This document shows positions 24,454 through 32,700 of a stretch of 40,001 nt of DNA, piece by piece. Origin of the DNA: Kitasatospora sp. GP82 (GTDB lineage: Bacteria > Actinomycetota > Actinomycetes > Streptomycetales > Streptomycetaceae); assembly GCF_029892105.1 (NCBI RefSeq), contig NZ_JARZAJ010000053.1, positions 1-40,001 on the forward strand, given 5' to 3'. A program made the position numbers and the translations under genes. The notes below the pieces were generated by a model that was given only the letters and a program-made list of their open reading frames with translations, did not search any database and had not been told where the DNA came from. Position 1 is the stretch's first letter. Each line of letters begins with the position of its first letter.

Positions 24454-25335
24454 GTGCCCGAGCTTCCCGAGGTCGAGGTGGTCCGGCGCGGCCTGGCCCG
24501 CTGGATAGCCGGCCGCACCGTCTCCGAGGTGCAGGTACTGCACCCGCGTGCCGTCCGCCGTCAGCCGGGCGGTGCACCCGACTTCACCGCCCGTCTCACC
24601 GGGGCCACCTTCGGCCGGGCCCAGCGGCGCGGCAAGTACCTCTGGGTGCCCCTGATCTCTTCGGGGGCCGACTCCGATCCGGGCTTCTCGATGATCGGGC
24701 ACCTGGGGATGAGCGGGCAGCTGCTCGTCCAGGACCCCTCGGTGCCCGACGAGACCCATCTCCGGGTCCGGTTCCGCTTCGCCGACGGCGGGCGCGAGCT
24801 GCGCTTCGTCGATCAGCGCACCTTCGGCGGCCTGGCCGTGGAGGACGCAGAGGCGGGCGACCCCGAGTCCACCCCGGTCTCCATCGCGCACATCGCCCGT
24901 GACCCGCTCGACCCGCGCTTCGACGACGGTGCCTTCATAGCCGCCCTGCGCGCCAAGCGCACCACGGTCAAGCGCGCACTGTTGGACCAGTCCCTGATCA
25001 GCGGGGTCGGCAACATCTACGCCGACGAGTCGCTCTGGCGCGCCAGGCTGCACTACGAGCGCCCCACCGCGACGCTGACCCGCTCACAGGCCGCCGTGCT
25101 GCTCCAGCACGCCCGGGACGTGATGAACGCCGCCCTGGAGGTCGGCGGCACCAGCTTCGACAGCCTCTACGTCAATGTGAACGGCGAGAGCGGCTACTTC
25201 TCCCGCGACCTGGACGCCTACGGACGTGAGGGCGAGCCCTGCCGCCGCTGCGGGACCCCGATCCGGCGGGCCGCCTGGATGAACCGCTCCAGCTACTTCT
25301 GCCCCCGCTGCCAGCGCGAACCCCGCACCCGCTAG
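24454..25335 (+). CDS. mutM: Formamidopyrimidine-DNA glycosylase
   Basis: 293 aa, GTG start, so Pro2 is the catalytic N-terminus in PELPEVEVVRRGL. Removes 8-oxoguanine and FapyG with β,δ-lyase activity, important in a GC-rich genome. Lys in RRGKYLW, HLGMSGQL, helix-two-turn-helix region with LLDQSLISGVGNIYADESLW, and the C-terminal zinc finger (CRRCGTPI … CPRCQ). Last gene of the operon. Confidence 0.96.
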   Translation: MPELPEVEVVRRGLARWIAGRTVSEVQVLHPRAVRRQPGGAPDFTARLTGATFGRAQRRGKYLWVPLISSGADSDPGFSMIGHLGMSGQLLVQDPSVPDETHLRVRFRFADGGRELRFVDQRTFGGLAVEDAEAGDPESTPVSIAHIARDPLDPRFDDGAFIAALRAKRTTVKRALLDQSLISGVGNIYADESLWRARLHYERPTATLTRSQAAVLLQHARDVMNAALEVGGTSFDSLYVNVNGESGYFSRDLDAYGREGEPCRRCGTPIRRAAWMNRSSYFCPRCQREPRTR

Positions 25336-25347
25336 CCCCTTCGCGGG

Positions 25348-25434
25348 CAGTTCCCCGCGCCCCTGGATCGTGCATGGCTGAGCCCAGTTCTCCGGGCCTC
25401 TGGACAGTGCGTGGTTGAGCGCCGTTTTCCGCGC
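25348..25434. repeat. Degenerate 37-bp tandem repeat with dispersed core, copy C
   Basis: About 2.4 units of 37 bp start at 25348, 25385 and 25422. Units one and two share CAGTTC-CCG-GCC-CTGGA-GTGC-TGG-TGAGC at matching positions. Unit one also holds the core CCCCGCGCCCCTG (25353–25365), and the 19-base stretch 25347–25365 is identical to 34971–34989. It fills the gap between the convergent mutM and transporter genes. Confidence 0.7.
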
Positions 25435-25445
25435 TGCGTGCGGGC

Positions 25446-26366
25446 CTAGCGGTGGGCGGGTTCGGGGATCTTCGGCTGTGCGCCGTGTTCTTCGACCTCG
25501 TCCTGGCCGAAGTACGCGACGCCGACCGCGCTGACCACGGCCAGGACGAAGCCGGCGGCGGCCAGCCAGCCGAGGCCGGCCCGCGAGGAGTCGCCCAGCC
25601 ACAGCACGCCCACCGCGCCGGGCACCACCGTCTCGCCGACCACCAGGGCGGCCGTCGCACCGTTCACCGAACCGATCTGCAGCGCGACCGTGTGCAGGTA
25701 CATCCCGCCCAGACCGCCGACCAGGATCGCGTACAGCGCGGGGTCGGAGGCCAGCTGTCCCAGGCCGAAGGGCTGGATGCCGTCGAGGATCCGGACGCCG
25801 ATGCCCAGCGCGCCGAAGCCCAGACCGGAGAGCAGACCGGCCACGATCGCCCCGCTCGAACCCAGCCGCCGCACTATCAGACTGCCGCCCGCGATCAGCA
25901 CCACCGACACAGCCAGCAGCCACCAGTGCACCGCCATCGCGACGTGGTGGCCGCCCTCGGGCCCCGCGGCCGTGGCCAGCAGCACCAGAGCGCCGCACAG
26001 TACGCCGATGGAGGCCCACTCCAGGTTCTTCAGACGCAGGCCGAGCATCCTGATGCTCAGCACCGCGGTGATCACCAGGTTGGCGCTGATGATGGTCTGC
26101 GAGAGGAAGAGCGGCAGCAGTCGGGCGGCCAGCGCACCAAGGCCGAAACCGATCAGGTCCAGCACCGTGCCCAGGATGAACTCCCAGGTCACCGCGGCCT
26201 TGGCGGTGGAGGTCAGACTCGGACCGCCGCGCTCGGTGACACCCGTGGTGGCGCCCTTGGCCGCCTCCTCCTCACGGGCCGAGCGGCGGGAGCCCACCGC
26301 CTGCAGAACGGAGCCGGTGCCGTAGCAGGCGGACGCCGCGACGGCGGTGACAAGACCGAGGATCAC
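25446..26366 (-). CDS. DMT/EamA-like integral membrane protein
   Basis: 306 aa from the GTG at 26366 (GGAG 6 nt before it); the upstream frame is open but hydrophilic and non-membrane in character. About nine to ten hydrophobic segments: VILGLVTAVAASACYGTGSV, an FGLGALAARLLPLFLSQTII pair, LVITAVLSIRMLGLRL, and others. The first segment with CYGTGSVLQAVGSRR is typical of the DMT/EamA-like transporters seen in actinobacteria. Substrate unknown. Convergent with mutM, and divergent from the secreted protein gene at 26533. Confidence 0.82.
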   Translation of the reverse strand: MILGLVTAVAASACYGTGSVLQAVGSRRSAREEEAAKGATTGVTERGGPSLTSTAKAAVTWEFILGTVLDLIGFGLGALAARLLPLFLSQTIISANLVITAVLSIRMLGLRLKNLEWASIGVLCGALVLLATAAGPEGGHHVAMAVHWWLLAVSVVLIAGGSLIVRRLGSSGAIVAGLLSGLGFGALGIGVRILDGIQPFGLGQLASDPALYAILVGGLGGMYLHTVALQIGSVNGATAALVVGETVVPGAVGVLWLGDSSRAGLGWLAAAGFVLAVVSAVGVAYFGQDEVEEHGAQPKIPEPAHR

Positions 26367-26532
26367 CAAAAGCTCCGATCGGATCTGGCTGGACTGATCA
26401 GCACAACTATGCCTGGTCGCGGACCTGCCCGAGTCACCCGCCGGGAGGAACAGCGGGTGAACCGCTCGGCGGGGGTCCACTACGCCTGGGGGTGATCCCG
26501 CATTGGTCTCCCGGCCAGGTAGCGTCTCTGTC

Positions 26533-27879
26533 ATGAGAACTGTGCTCCGCCGCTCCCCGGCCGCCAGGCCCGCCGCCTCGGCGGCGGCGCTGCTGGCAGC
26601 CGTGCTTGGGCTGCTGCTCCTGCTGGCCGCGTCCCCCGCCTCGGCGGCGGGCGGCATCGACGAAGCCTCGACCGCGCTGAAGAAGAGCCAGGTCTACGTC
26701 GACCCGGCGATGACCTCTCGGTTCTCCGAGGACCAGGCCGCGGCTCTGAGCAAGAAGCTCAAGGACGCCGACAAGCCGATCTACGTCGCGGTCATTCCGG
26801 CGAACGCGCAGTACCCGGGTCCGACCGTCATCCGCGACCTGCGGACCAAGGTCGGTGTGGTCGGTGTCTACGCGGTCTGGCGCGGGGACGCCTTCAAGGC
26901 GGACTCGGACAGCGCAGCCTTTTCCCGCGCCGCCTCCGCCAATCTGGCCGGCGCTTCGTTCCGCTCGCACCAGGGCGACATCAACGCGACCCTGAACGAC
27001 TTCGTGGACCAGGCCGTCGGGCAGGTCAAGGGCCATGCCGCGGACTCCGGCGGCGTGAGCACCGCTGCGATCGTCGTCCCGCTCGCCCTGCTCGCGCTCG
27101 CGGGCGGCGGTGTCTTCCTGCTCTTCCGCCGCGCCAAGAAGCGCAAGGAGGAGCAGGCCAGGGTCGAGCTCGCCCAGCTGCGCACCGTCGTGGACGAGGA
27201 CATCACCGCCTTCGGCGAGGAGCTCGACCGCCTCGACTTCAACCCGGGCGCGCCCGACGCCGACGACGCCCAACGCGCCGACTACTCGCACGCCCTGGAC
27301 TCGTACGAGCGCGCCAAGCAGACCATGGACGCGGCCAAGCGGCCCGCCGACGTGGCGCCGGTCACCGAGGCGCTGGCGGACGGCCGGTTCTCGCTGGCCA
27401 CGCTGGCCGCGCGCCGGGACAAGCGCCCGCTGCCCGACCGCCGTCCGCCGTGCTTCTTCGACCCGCGCCACGGCCCGTCCGTGCAGGACGTCGACTGGGC
27501 GCCGGCCGGTGGCGCACCGCGCACCGTGCCCGCCTGTGCGGCCGACGCCGCCCGGCTGGCAAGCGGCCAGGACCCGGACATCCGCACCGTGCACACCGAG
27601 TTCGGTCAGCAGCCGTACTGGAACGCGGGCCCGGCCTACAGCCCGTGGGCCGGCGGTTACTTCGGCGGCGGCCTGCTGCCGGGCCTGCTGGTCGGCACCG
27701 CACTCGGTTCGATCATCTCCTCGCCGGACGAGGCCTGGGCGGCCGGTGCGGACGGCTACGGCTCCGGCTTCGAGGGCGGCGATGTGAGCGGCGCCGACTT
27801 CAACAGCTCCGACTTCGGCGGCTTCGACGGCGGCGACTTCGGCGACAGCGGCGGTGGCTCCGACTTCGGCGGCTTCTGA
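26533..27879 (+). CDS. Secreted TPM-like protein with single membrane anchor and glycine-rich tail
   Basis: 448 aa from the ATG at 26533. Signal peptide at residues ~1–40 (Arg-rich start, long Ala/Leu core, ASPASAAGG cleavage region). The extracytoplasmic domain at ~45–175 (YVDPAMTSRFSEDQAAALSK, then KPIYVAVIPANAQYPGPTVI) has the look of TPM-fold domains (YgcG/Psb32-type). A transmembrane helix follows at ~180–200 (VVPLALLALAGGGVFLLF) with a basic RRAKKRKEE stop-transfer. A cytoplasmic helical part and a FFDPRHGP segment come next, and a Gly/Asp/Phe repeat tail ends SDFGGF. TPM domains often act in membrane-protein quality control; the role here is unknown. A 15-bp hairpin follows. Confidence 0.82.
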   Translation: MRTVLRRSPAARPAASAAALLAAVLGLLLLLAASPASAAGGIDEASTALKKSQVYVDPAMTSRFSEDQAAALSKKLKDADKPIYVAVIPANAQYPGPTVIRDLRTKVGVVGVYAVWRGDAFKADSDSAAFSRAASANLAGASFRSHQGDINATLNDFVDQAVGQVKGHAADSGGVSTAAIVVPLALLALAGGGVFLLFRRAKKRKEEQARVELAQLRTVVDEDITAFGEELDRLDFNPGAPDADDAQRADYSHALDSYERAKQTMDAAKRPADVAPVTEALADGRFSLATLAARRDKRPLPDRRPPCFFDPRHGPSVQDVDWAPAGGAPRTVPACAADAARLASGQDPDIRTVHTEFGQQPYWNAGPAYSPWAGGYFGGGLLPGLLVGTALGSIISSPDEAWAAGADGYGSGFEGGDVSGADFNSSDFGGFDGGDFGDSGGGSDFGGF

Positions 27880-27892
27880 ACCGACCGGCCGA

Positions 27893-27931
27893 CCGGCCCC
27901 GGCGACCTGCTCAGCGGGTCGCCGGGGCCGG
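27893..27931 (+). terminator. Terminator after the TPM-like gene
   Basis: 15-bp perfect stem, 27893–27907 with 27917–27931, and a 9-nt loop, beginning 13 nt after the stop codon. No T-tract. Confidence 0.75.
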
Positions 27932-27964
27932 AGTCGTCTCCGCAGGTTCGAGGTCTCCACAGGT

Positions 27965-27992
27965 TTGACATCACAACTCACTGTGGCAGGCT
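27965..27992 (+). promoter_or_regulatory. HxlR gene promoter, leaderless
   Basis: TTGACA (27965–27970) is a consensus –35. CAGGCT (27987–27992) follows after 16 nt, and the GTG lies 6 nt further on, so the transcript is probably leaderless. CACA-ACTCAC-TGTG (27972–27985) between the boxes is a small dyad suited to autoregulation. Confidence 0.5.
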
Positions 27993-27998
27993 GGCGCC

Positions 27999-28487
27999 GT
28001 GACCTCTCACTCCGCCGAGCGACACCCCGGCCGCCCTTGCTCGATCGCCGCCGCGCTGCAGATCCTCGGCGAGAGGTGGGCCCTGCTGGCCGTCCGCGAA
28101 CTCTTCTACGGCAACCACCGCTTCGAGCGGATCGTGCAGAACACCGGAGCCCCGCGCGACCGGCTGACCGCCCGGCTGCGCGCACTGGAGGGAGCCGGGG
28201 TGATCGAACGCCGTCGCTACAACGAACGCCCGCCGCGGTACGAGTACCACCTCACCGAGGCAGGCCGGGACCTGATGCCCGTCACCCAGGCCCTGCTCGC
28301 CTGGGGCGACCGCTGGCTGCTCCCCGAATCCCCGGTCACCGTGGACCACCACCCGGCGGGTCACCACCCGCATCCGCTCGACCCCGCCTGGACCTGCCGG
28401 ACCTGCGGCGAAGCCGCCGCCGAAGCCGATCTCACCCTGCGGATCAACACCCCGGGCTGGGACCGTCGGGGCCCGATCGCCGACTGA
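27999..28487 (+). CDS. HxlR-family transcriptional regulator
   Basis: 162 aa, GTG start at 27999. The HxlR winged helix spans about residues 10–105: CSIAAALQILGERWALLAVR, then GNHRFERIVQNTGAPRDRLT, and the wing YNERPPRYEYHLTEAG. The family senses aldehydes or redox state in several bacteria. Here the conserved N-terminal Cys14 is present, and the C-terminal extension carries CRTCGE, a second pair that could bind zinc or respond to oxidation. The His-rich stretch before it (VDHHPAGHHPHP) supports metal binding as an alternative. No neighbour obviously under its control except acylphosphatase. Confidence 0.88.
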   Translation: MTSHSAERHPGRPCSIAAALQILGERWALLAVRELFYGNHRFERIVQNTGAPRDRLTARLRALEGAGVIERRRYNERPPRYEYHLTEAGRDLMPVTQALLAWGDRWLLPESPVTVDHHPAGHHPHPLDPAWTCRTCGEAAAEADLTLRINTPGWDRRGPIAD

Positions 28488-28511
28488 CGGCCGGGCGCGG
28501 CCGGATAGGGT
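28484..28511 (+). promoter_or_regulatory. acyP promoter, leaderless
   Basis: CTGACG (28484–28489) overlaps the stop of the HxlR gene. TAGGGT (28506–28511) follows after 16 nt, and the acyP ATG is 8 nt beyond. Confidence 0.5.
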
Positions 28512-28518
28512 CGAAGCC

Positions 28519-28812
28519 ATGCACGATCACGACAGCGCTCACCCCGTCCGGGCCACCATCTGGGTCCGGGGCAAGGTCCAGCAGGTCGGCTTCCGCTGGT
28601 GGACCCGGGCCCGCGCGCTGGAGATCGGGCTGACCGGATACACCAGCAACCTCGGCGACGGCCGGGTGCAGGTGGTCGCCGAGGGCCCGCACACCGACTG
28701 CGAACAACTGCTCGCCCTGCTGCGCGGCCCCGGAACTCCCGGCAAGGTCACCGGCGTCACCGAGATCTGGAGCGCCACCGGCGACGGCTACGAGAGCTTC
28801 GCGATCCGCTGA
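28519..28812 (+). CDS. acyP: Acylphosphatase
   Basis: 97 aa, standard size. Hydrolyses carboxyl-phosphate anhydrides such as 1,3-bisphosphoglycerate and acetyl phosphate. The phosphate cradle GKVQQVGFRWW provides the catalytic Arg, and TSNLGDGRVQVVAEGP supplies the catalytic Asn. It lies 31 nt after the HxlR gene but has its own promoter. In streptomycetes this gene regularly precedes smc. Confidence 0.94.
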   Translation: MHDHDSAHPVRATIWVRGKVQQVGFRWWTRARALEIGLTGYTSNLGDGRVQVVAEGPHTDCEQLLALLRGPGTPGKVTGVTEIWSATGDGYESFAIR

Positions 28813-29217
28813 GCCGGCGTTGCCGCTCCCAGGTGACCGGCAACTGTCGGTGTCGTACGGTTGCCTTCTGGGCAGACTCGTGGTTGACTCCGCAGCGACA
28901 GTGATCCATCTCGGTCGAGAGCGGTGCCGCTGTCGATGGCCCCGCCGGCCTCGTGGTGTGTCTTCCCGCCATGCAGGTGACAGGCGCGCGGTAGCGTGCG
29001 GTGATCGTGTTGACCCGTACGGTCTTTGGTGAGACGCTGAAAGCCCGCGCACCAGTCTGCGTATTCCCGGCAGGGTCATGTCTTCATGGGCGCAGCTCAT
29101 GACGGCTTTCCCGCGGTGCCCAGCCGGCACTTCCGGCGCGCTGACGGGTGCGTACCCCCCTTCCCCCTAGACCTAAACCGTTTCGGTTCGGTCACTCAGC
29201 GTGGAGGACCATTCATC
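28813..29217. other. 405-bp gap between acyP and the small coiled-coil gene
   Basis: GTTGCCG (28819–28825) and CGGCAAC (28838–28844) form a 7-bp stem likely ending acyP. TTGACC at 29010–29015 has no good –10 partner. AACCG (29176–29180) and CGGTT (29184–29188) form a small dyad near the downstream ribosome site GTGGAGG. Short frames here look random. A small RNA cannot be excluded. Confidence 0.4.
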
Positions 29218-29421
29218 ATGGCAAAGGCGCTTCTCGGGTACGTCGGCGGCCCCGACCCGCGAATGCTCTCCGAGATGCGACGGCTGCAGCAGCGCGTTCA
29301 GGATCTGGAGGCCGAGCTCCTCCGGGTGCAGGCCGAGAACGACGCACTCACCGCTGTCGCTGACGAGCACTCGCTGCTCAGCAGCATCGACCTGGATCAG
29401 CGGGAGCCCGCACTCACCTGA
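29218..29421 (+). CDS. Small coiled-coil protein upstream of smc
   Basis: 67 aa, ATG at 29218 after GTGGAGG. It starts MAKALLGYVGGPDPRMLSEM, and residues ~15–50 (RRLQQRVQDLEAELLRVQAE) form a clear heptad coiled coil. The end is acidic. No known domain. Actinobacteria of this group keep a nearly identical small gene ahead of smc, so it is real and conserved; function unknown. Confidence 0.85.
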   Translation: MAKALLGYVGGPDPRMLSEMRRLQQRVQDLEAELLRVQAENDALTAVADEHSLLSSIDLDQREPALT

Positions 29422-29466
29422 TCCTGACCCGATCCTCACCGATCGACGCTGCTGCGCTTTGAGCCT

Positions 29467-29496
29467 CCCGTATACGCGAATACGGTCGTATATGGG
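29467..29496. promoter_or_regulatory. AT-rich dyad between the coiled-coil gene and smc
   Basis: CCCGTATACG (29467–29476) pairs with CGTATATGGG (29487–29496) over 10 bp with one G·T mismatch and a 10-nt centre containing another ATACGG. Three TATAC/ATACG-like elements sit in one of the few AT-rich patches of the window. It could be an operator or part of a promoter region. Confidence 0.45.
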
Positions 29497-29508
29497 ACGC
29501 AGCTTCCG

Positions 29509-29531
29509 AGGGACGCCCGGGTGGCGTCCCT
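29509..29531 (+). terminator. Terminator ahead of smc
   Basis: Perfect 9-bp stem AGGGACGCC (29509–29517) / GGCGTCCCT (29523–29531), loop CGGGT. Likely ends the transcript of the 29218 gene. Confidence 0.65.
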
Positions 29532-29590
29532 TCGTCGTGTCCGAGGAGCCGACGCCGGGGGATGTTGTCGATGTGACGAGGAGACTGCCC

Positions 29591-29653
29591 TCCCTCCGGC
29601 GTGGTCAAACCTCCCTCCGGCGTGGTCAAACCTCCCTCCGGCGTGGTCAAACC
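29591..29653. repeat. Three exact 21-bp repeats upstream of smc
   Basis: Exact units at 29591–29611, 29612–29632 and 29633–29653. Each holds CTCCGGCGTGG followed by GGTCAAACC, whose ends form a GGT…ACC dyad; on the minus strand each gives TTTGACC. The 21-bp period is two helical turns, so the sites face the same way. The array ends 76 bp before the smc GTG. Confidence 0.92.
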
Positions 29654-29729
29654 GCCGCCTGGCGGGTTGCCGTGCGCATGGCCGGATACAGTCGGCCAGC
29701 GGCGACTGTCGAGGCCAGGAGGAGGGCAC

Positions 29730-32700
29730 GTGCACCTGAAGAGTCTGACGCTGCGCGGGTTCAAGTCCTTCGCCTCCGCCACCACGCTGCGCTTCGAACC
29801 GGGCATCACCTGCGTGGTCGGCCCGAACGGCTCCGGGAAGTCCAATGTGGTGGACGCGCTCTCCTGGGTGATGGGGGAGCAGGGCGCCAAGTCGCTGCGC
29901 GGCGGCAAGATGGAGGACGTCATCTTCGCCGGGACCAGCGGCAGGGCGGCGCTGGGCCGGGCCGAGGTCAGCCTCACCATCGACAACACCGACGGTGCAC
30001 TGCCCATCGACTACTGCGAAGTCACCATCACCCGGACGATGTTCCGCAACGGGGGCAGCGAGTACGCGCTGAACGGCAGCGTCTGCCGTCTGCTGGACAT
30101 CCAGGAACTCCTCTCCGACTCCGGTATCGGCCGGGAGATGCACGTCATCGTGGGCCAGGGTCAGCTGGACTCCGTCCTGCACGCCGACCCGATGGGGCGA
30201 CGGGCCTTCATCGAGGAGGCGGCCGGCGTCCTCAAGCACCGCAAGCGCAAGGAGAAGGCGCTGCGGAAGCTGGACTCGATGCAGACCAATCTCAACCGGG
30301 TCCAGGACCTGGTCGCCGAACTCCGCCGCCAGCTCGGCCCGCTCGGGCGCCAGGCGAAGATCGCCCGCCGGGCCGCCGGGATCCAGGCCGAGCTGCGCGA
30401 CGCCAGACTGCGGCTGCTCGCCGACGATCTGCTCACCCTGCGCAGGGCCGTCGAGGCGGAGGTCGCCGACGAGCTGGCGCTGAAGCTGCGCCGTTCCACG
30501 ATGGAACAGGAACTGGCGAAGGCTCAGCAGCGCGAGGCCGTACTGGAGGCCCAGGTCGAGCAGCTCGGTCCGCAGCTGGAGGCCGCCCGGCGGACCTGGT
30601 ACCTGCTCTCCGCCCTCGCCGAACGGGCCAGGGGCACCATCGGGCTGGCCGAGGCCAGGGTCCGGCACGCAGTGAGCAGCGCGCAGGGGGAGGAGCGGCG
30701 CGGGCGCGAGCCCGAGGAGCTGGAGCAGGAGGCGGCACGGGTCCGCGAGGAGGAGGCCGCGCTCGCCGAGGCGCTGGAGGAGGCGCAGTACGCGCTGGCC
30801 GAGGCGGTCGAGCAGAAGTCCGGTCTCGAAGGTGAACTGGCGGCGGAGGAAGGCCGGTTGAAGGCCGCCGCGCGGGCCGCCGCCGACCGGCGAGAGGGCC
30901 TCGCCCGACTGCAGGGGCAGGCGGGGGCGGCCCGCTCCCGGGCGTCCAGTGCGCAGGCCGAGATCGGACGCCTGGCCGAGGCCAGGGACGAGGCGCTGCA
31001 ACGGGCCGAGTCCGCACAGCAGGAGTACCAGCAGCTTCAGGACCGGGTCGACGGTGAGACGGCTGCCGACGGGCGACTGGACACGGCGTACGAGCAGGCC
31101 AGGGCGGCGCTGACCGAGGCAGAGCGCGAACTGGCCGCCGTACGGGACGCCCTGGGTGTCGCCGAGCGCGAGCGGGCGGGGCTGACGGCCCGTCACGAGA
31201 CGCTGGCGCTCGGGCTGCGGCGCAAGGACGGCAGCGGTGCCCTGCTCGCGGCCGGGGACCGGCCGGCCGGACTGCTCGGACCGGCCGCACAGCTGCTGCG
31301 GGTCGCACCCGGGCACGAGGTGGCACTGGCGGCGGCGCTGGGCGCGGCGGCGGACGCCGTCGCGGTGGACGGTGTGGACACCGCCGCCCAGGCGCTGCGG
31401 CTGCTGCGCCAGGAGGACGCCGGGCGGGCGGCTCTACTGATCGCGGGCGGCACCGGAGAGTCGGCCGAGCGCGGCGCCTTGCCGCAAGGGGCCTGCTGGG
31501 CGGGCGAGTTGGTGGAGGCCCCGGCGGATCTTCGGCCTGCCGTCGATGCCCTGCTGGCCCGGACGGCCGTGGTCCTCGGACTGGACGAGGCGCAGTACCT
31601 GCTCGCCGTGCGACCGGAGTTGACCGCCGTCACGGCCGAGGGGGATCTGCTCGGCACCGGCTTTGCGCAGGGTGGGTCGGCCGGCGCGCCGAGCCTGCTG
31701 GAGACCCGGGCCGCGGTGGCGGAGGCCGCCGGTCGGATCGCCGAACTGGACGTGCGGTGCGCCGGGTCGGCGGATCGGCTGGCGGCGGCCAAGGAGCTTC
31801 GCGGTGAGCTCGCCGCCGAGGTCGAGCGGCTGGCGGTGCAGCGGCGGCAGGCCGAGAAGGAGCAGGCGCAGACCGCCGGTGCGCTCGGTCGGCTCGGCGG
31901 GCAGGCCAGGGCGGCGGCCGGGGAGGCCGAGCGGCTCGCGGCTTCCGCGGCCAAGGCGGAGGAGGGCCTGGCGCAGGCCCTGGCGGCGGCCGAGGAGTTG
32001 GCGGAGCGACTCGCCGTTGCCGAGGAGTCGGCCGAGTCCGGCGAGGACGAGCCGGACGGTGCGCGCCGCGACCGGCTGGCGCAGGAGGCGAGCAGGTCCA
32101 GGCAGGCCGAGCTGGAGGCCAGGCTCTCGGTCCGTACGCACGAGGAGCGGGTGCGGGGTCTGGCCGGGCGGGCGGACCAACTCGACCGCGCCGCCCGGAC
32201 GGAACGCGAGGCACGCGCCCGTGTGGCGGAGCGCCGGGAGCGTGCCCGGCACGAGGCGTCGGCCGCCACCGCCGTCGCGGCCGGCGCCCGGCAGCTGCTG
32301 ACCCGGCTGGAGCATTCGCTGGTGGCGGCCGAGGCTGAGCGGGTCGAGGTCGAGCAGACCCGCGCCGAACGCGAGGCCGAACTGCGGGCGGGCCGCGAGA
32401 CGGGCCGCGAACTCAAGTCCGAGCTGGACAAGTTGGTGGACGCCGGACACCGCGACGAGGTGCTGCGCGCGGAGAAGCGGCTGCGGATCGAACAGCTGGA
32501 GGCCAAGGCGCTGGAGGAGTTCGGCATCGAGGGCGGCGAACTGCTCGCCTCGTACGGCCCCGACCAGCCGGTGCCGCCCGCGCTGCCCGAGGACGGCAGG
32601 GAACCCGGCGAGCCGAGGCCGTACGACCGGTCCGAGCAGGAACGGCGTCTGAAGGCCGCCGAGAAGGCGTACCAGCAGCTCGGGAAGGTGAACCCGCTCG

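Noticed and set aside
29591..29653. CRISPR or coding extension of SMC
   Set aside because: Only three adjacent 21-bp units without spacers; the strong AGGAGGAG site and family N-terminus place the smc start at 29730.
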